Assembly: GCA_900290365.1 (NCBI GenBank)
Contig: OMOE01000127.1
Coordinates: forward strand, 3,139-39,068
Origin: Syntrophobacter sp. SbD1
GTDB lineage: Bacteria > Desulfobacterota > Syntrophobacteria > Syntrophobacterales > Syntrophobacteraceae
DNA: 35,930 nt
Direction: 5' to 3'
Made by a program: the position numbers and the translations under genes. Positions 34,878 through 35,930 of this stretch are shown in pieces. The notes below the pieces were generated by a model that ran no database searches, was not told the DNA's origin, and was given only the letters and a program-made list of their open reading frames with translations. Each line of letters begins with the position of its first letter. The stretch's first letter is position 1.

Positions 34878-35447
34878 ATGAAAGAAAAACTTGGTCCTGT
34901 TAACGCCCTGTATCCTACGCCCACCACACTTGTGGGTGCTACAGTGAACGCAAAACCCAATTTTATCACCATTGCCCATATCGGCATCATGACTCACAAC
35001 CATATCTCACTAGGCATGGGAAAAATTCACTATACCAATGCCGGAATTAAGGAGAACAAGACTTTCAGCGTATGTCTTCCTTCTGAAAATCTTGTTATTG
35101 AAACAGACTATTGTGGAATCATGACAGGGAAGAAAACGGACAAAGCAGTTTTATTCGATGTATTTTACGGCGAACTGAAAACCGCCCCTATGATACAGCA
35201 ATGCAGGGTGTGCATGGAATGCCGGCTGGAGCGGATTATTGATTTTACAACTCATGATGTCTTCATCGGAGAAATAATTCAGACTTATGCTGACGAGTCG
35301 GTCCTCTCTGACAAGAATGTTGATATTTCCAAATTAAAGCCGTTGCTGTTTGATATGAACAGTAAAAAATACTGGTCGCTGGGCGGTGAAATCGCCAAGT
35401 GTTGGGATATCGGCAAGCAACTCAAAAAAGTTCATACTACATCATAG
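34878..35447 (+). CDS. flavin reductase-like domain protein (flavoredoxin-type)
   Basis: MKEKLGPVNALYPTPTTLVGATVNAKPNFITIAHIGIMTHNHISLGMGKIHYTNAGIKENKTFSVCLPS: FMN split-barrel layout; AAAGGA upstream. Confidence 0.85.
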   Translation: MKEKLGPVNALYPTPTTLVGATVNAKPNFITIAHIGIMTHNHISLGMGKIHYTNAGIKENKTFSVCLPSENLVIETDYCGIMTGKKTDKAVLFDVFYGELKTAPMIQQCRVCMECRLERIIDFTTHDVFIGEIIQTYADESVLSDKNVDISKLKPLLFDMNSKKYWSLGGEIAKCWDIGKQLKKVHTTS

Positions 35448-35516
35448 TTGACAAGCCCGGAGCGGCTTATTAAGCGCTTACAGACGAAATTCGTGCTTTT
35501 TCTGGCAGAAAATGTT

Positions 35517-35767
35517 CTCCTCCGCGTTCTCAGCCTTCTCTGCGGGCTTTCAAATTCCACCGCAGAGACGCAGAGATCGCTGAGAAAAGCATATAAACAG
35601 ACAGTAAGGACAAGAACATAACAAATGAGGCCCTTACGCACTTTGCCCTTGGCTTCGAAATTTTAAAGCACTGGCCGCAGAGGTGGCAGAGATCGCAGAG
35701 AAATCGTAGCTTATGTTTGTCTGCCAGATTTCTTTTCCTCTGCGCTCTCTGCGTCTCTGCGGTGAAT
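35517..35767. repeat. two imperfect inverted CCGCAGAGACGCAGAGA-type repeat units
   Basis: Unit 1 around 35517-35588 (TCTCAGCCTTCTCTGCGG...CCGCAGAGACGCAGAGATCGCTGAGAAAA), unit 2 around 35673-35767 (GGCCGCAGAGGTGGCAGAGATCGCAGAGAAA...TTTTCCTCTGCGCTCTCTGCGTCTCTGCGG). Confidence 0.8.
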
Positions 35768-35834
35768 CTTTTTGGTTCAGGCTTGTCCGGGTTAGGTCAC
35801 GGGAAAGGAGCATTAACCTTTTGGAGAAAAACCT

Positions 35835-35930
35835 GTGAGCCTTCAGAGAAAAGTCATGGTGGTGGGGTCCGTTGAGTTCCAGGTGATGGCGCTGGCTCTC
35901 TTCGTGCCGGCGGGGACAGTCGCCTGGCCG
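35835..35930 (+). CDS. start of an isoprenylcysteine carboxyl methyltransferase-like membrane protein (partial, runs off edge)
   Basis: GTG start after TTGGAGAA; (M)SLQRKVMVVGSVEFQVMALALFVPAGTVAWP open to the window end; not in ORF track (no stop). Confidence 0.55.
   Translation, partial: MSLQRKVMVVGSVEFQVMALALFVPAGTVAWP

Noticed and set aside
1-35930. CRISPR arrays, rRNA genes, complete IS elements, prophage structural genes
   Set aside because: No regularly spaced repeats, rRNA sequence, transposase or phage genes were recognised.

Overview
The window looks like a chromosomal segment of a Desulfobacterota/deltaproteobacterial-type genome (inferred from gene content only). From left to right: (i) a minus-strand stress/sporulation-type operon, prkA - DUF444(yeaH) - spoVR - second PrkA-like AAA+ kinase (the last runs off the left edge and is missing from the ORF track), with a candidate sigma-54 promoter and tandem operator-like repeats upstream; (ii) a PfkB sugar/nucleoside kinase; (iii) a minus-strand anaerobic cobalamin operon cbiC-cbiD-cbiET(cobL); (iv) a GT2 glycosyltransferase, a DUF3303-like protein, pcm, a TIGR00725/LOG-like protein and a degenerate GGDEF protein; (v) tRNA-Pro(TGG) whose 3' end is exactly duplicated (34 bp) 812 bp downstream, bracketing a mini-island with a RelE/HigB-like toxin and Xre antitoxin in one frame broken by a single TAA; (vi) two sensor kinase genes, one lacking its H-box; (vii) a methyltransferase, a DHA2-type MFS exporter, a small conserved protein and a Sua5/YrdC protein; (viii) a cell-envelope-type cluster: MurG-like protein with N-terminal TM segment and C-terminal HEAT repeats, translationally coupled to a MraY paralog (HHN instead of HHH), then PanE-like reductase, a degenerate LytM/M23 protein without zinc ligands, and priA; (ix) a B12-binding radical SAM protein, a truncated rhodanese, an FAD oxidoreductase and a flavin reductase-like protein, with several families of repetitive sequence between genes; (x) the start of an isoprenylcysteine-methyltransferase-like gene at the right edge. 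The most unusual items are the tRNA-Pro mini-island with its fused/nonsense TA frame, and the MurG-HEAT/MraY-HHN/dLytM cluster. All family calls are by motif recognition, with no database search.
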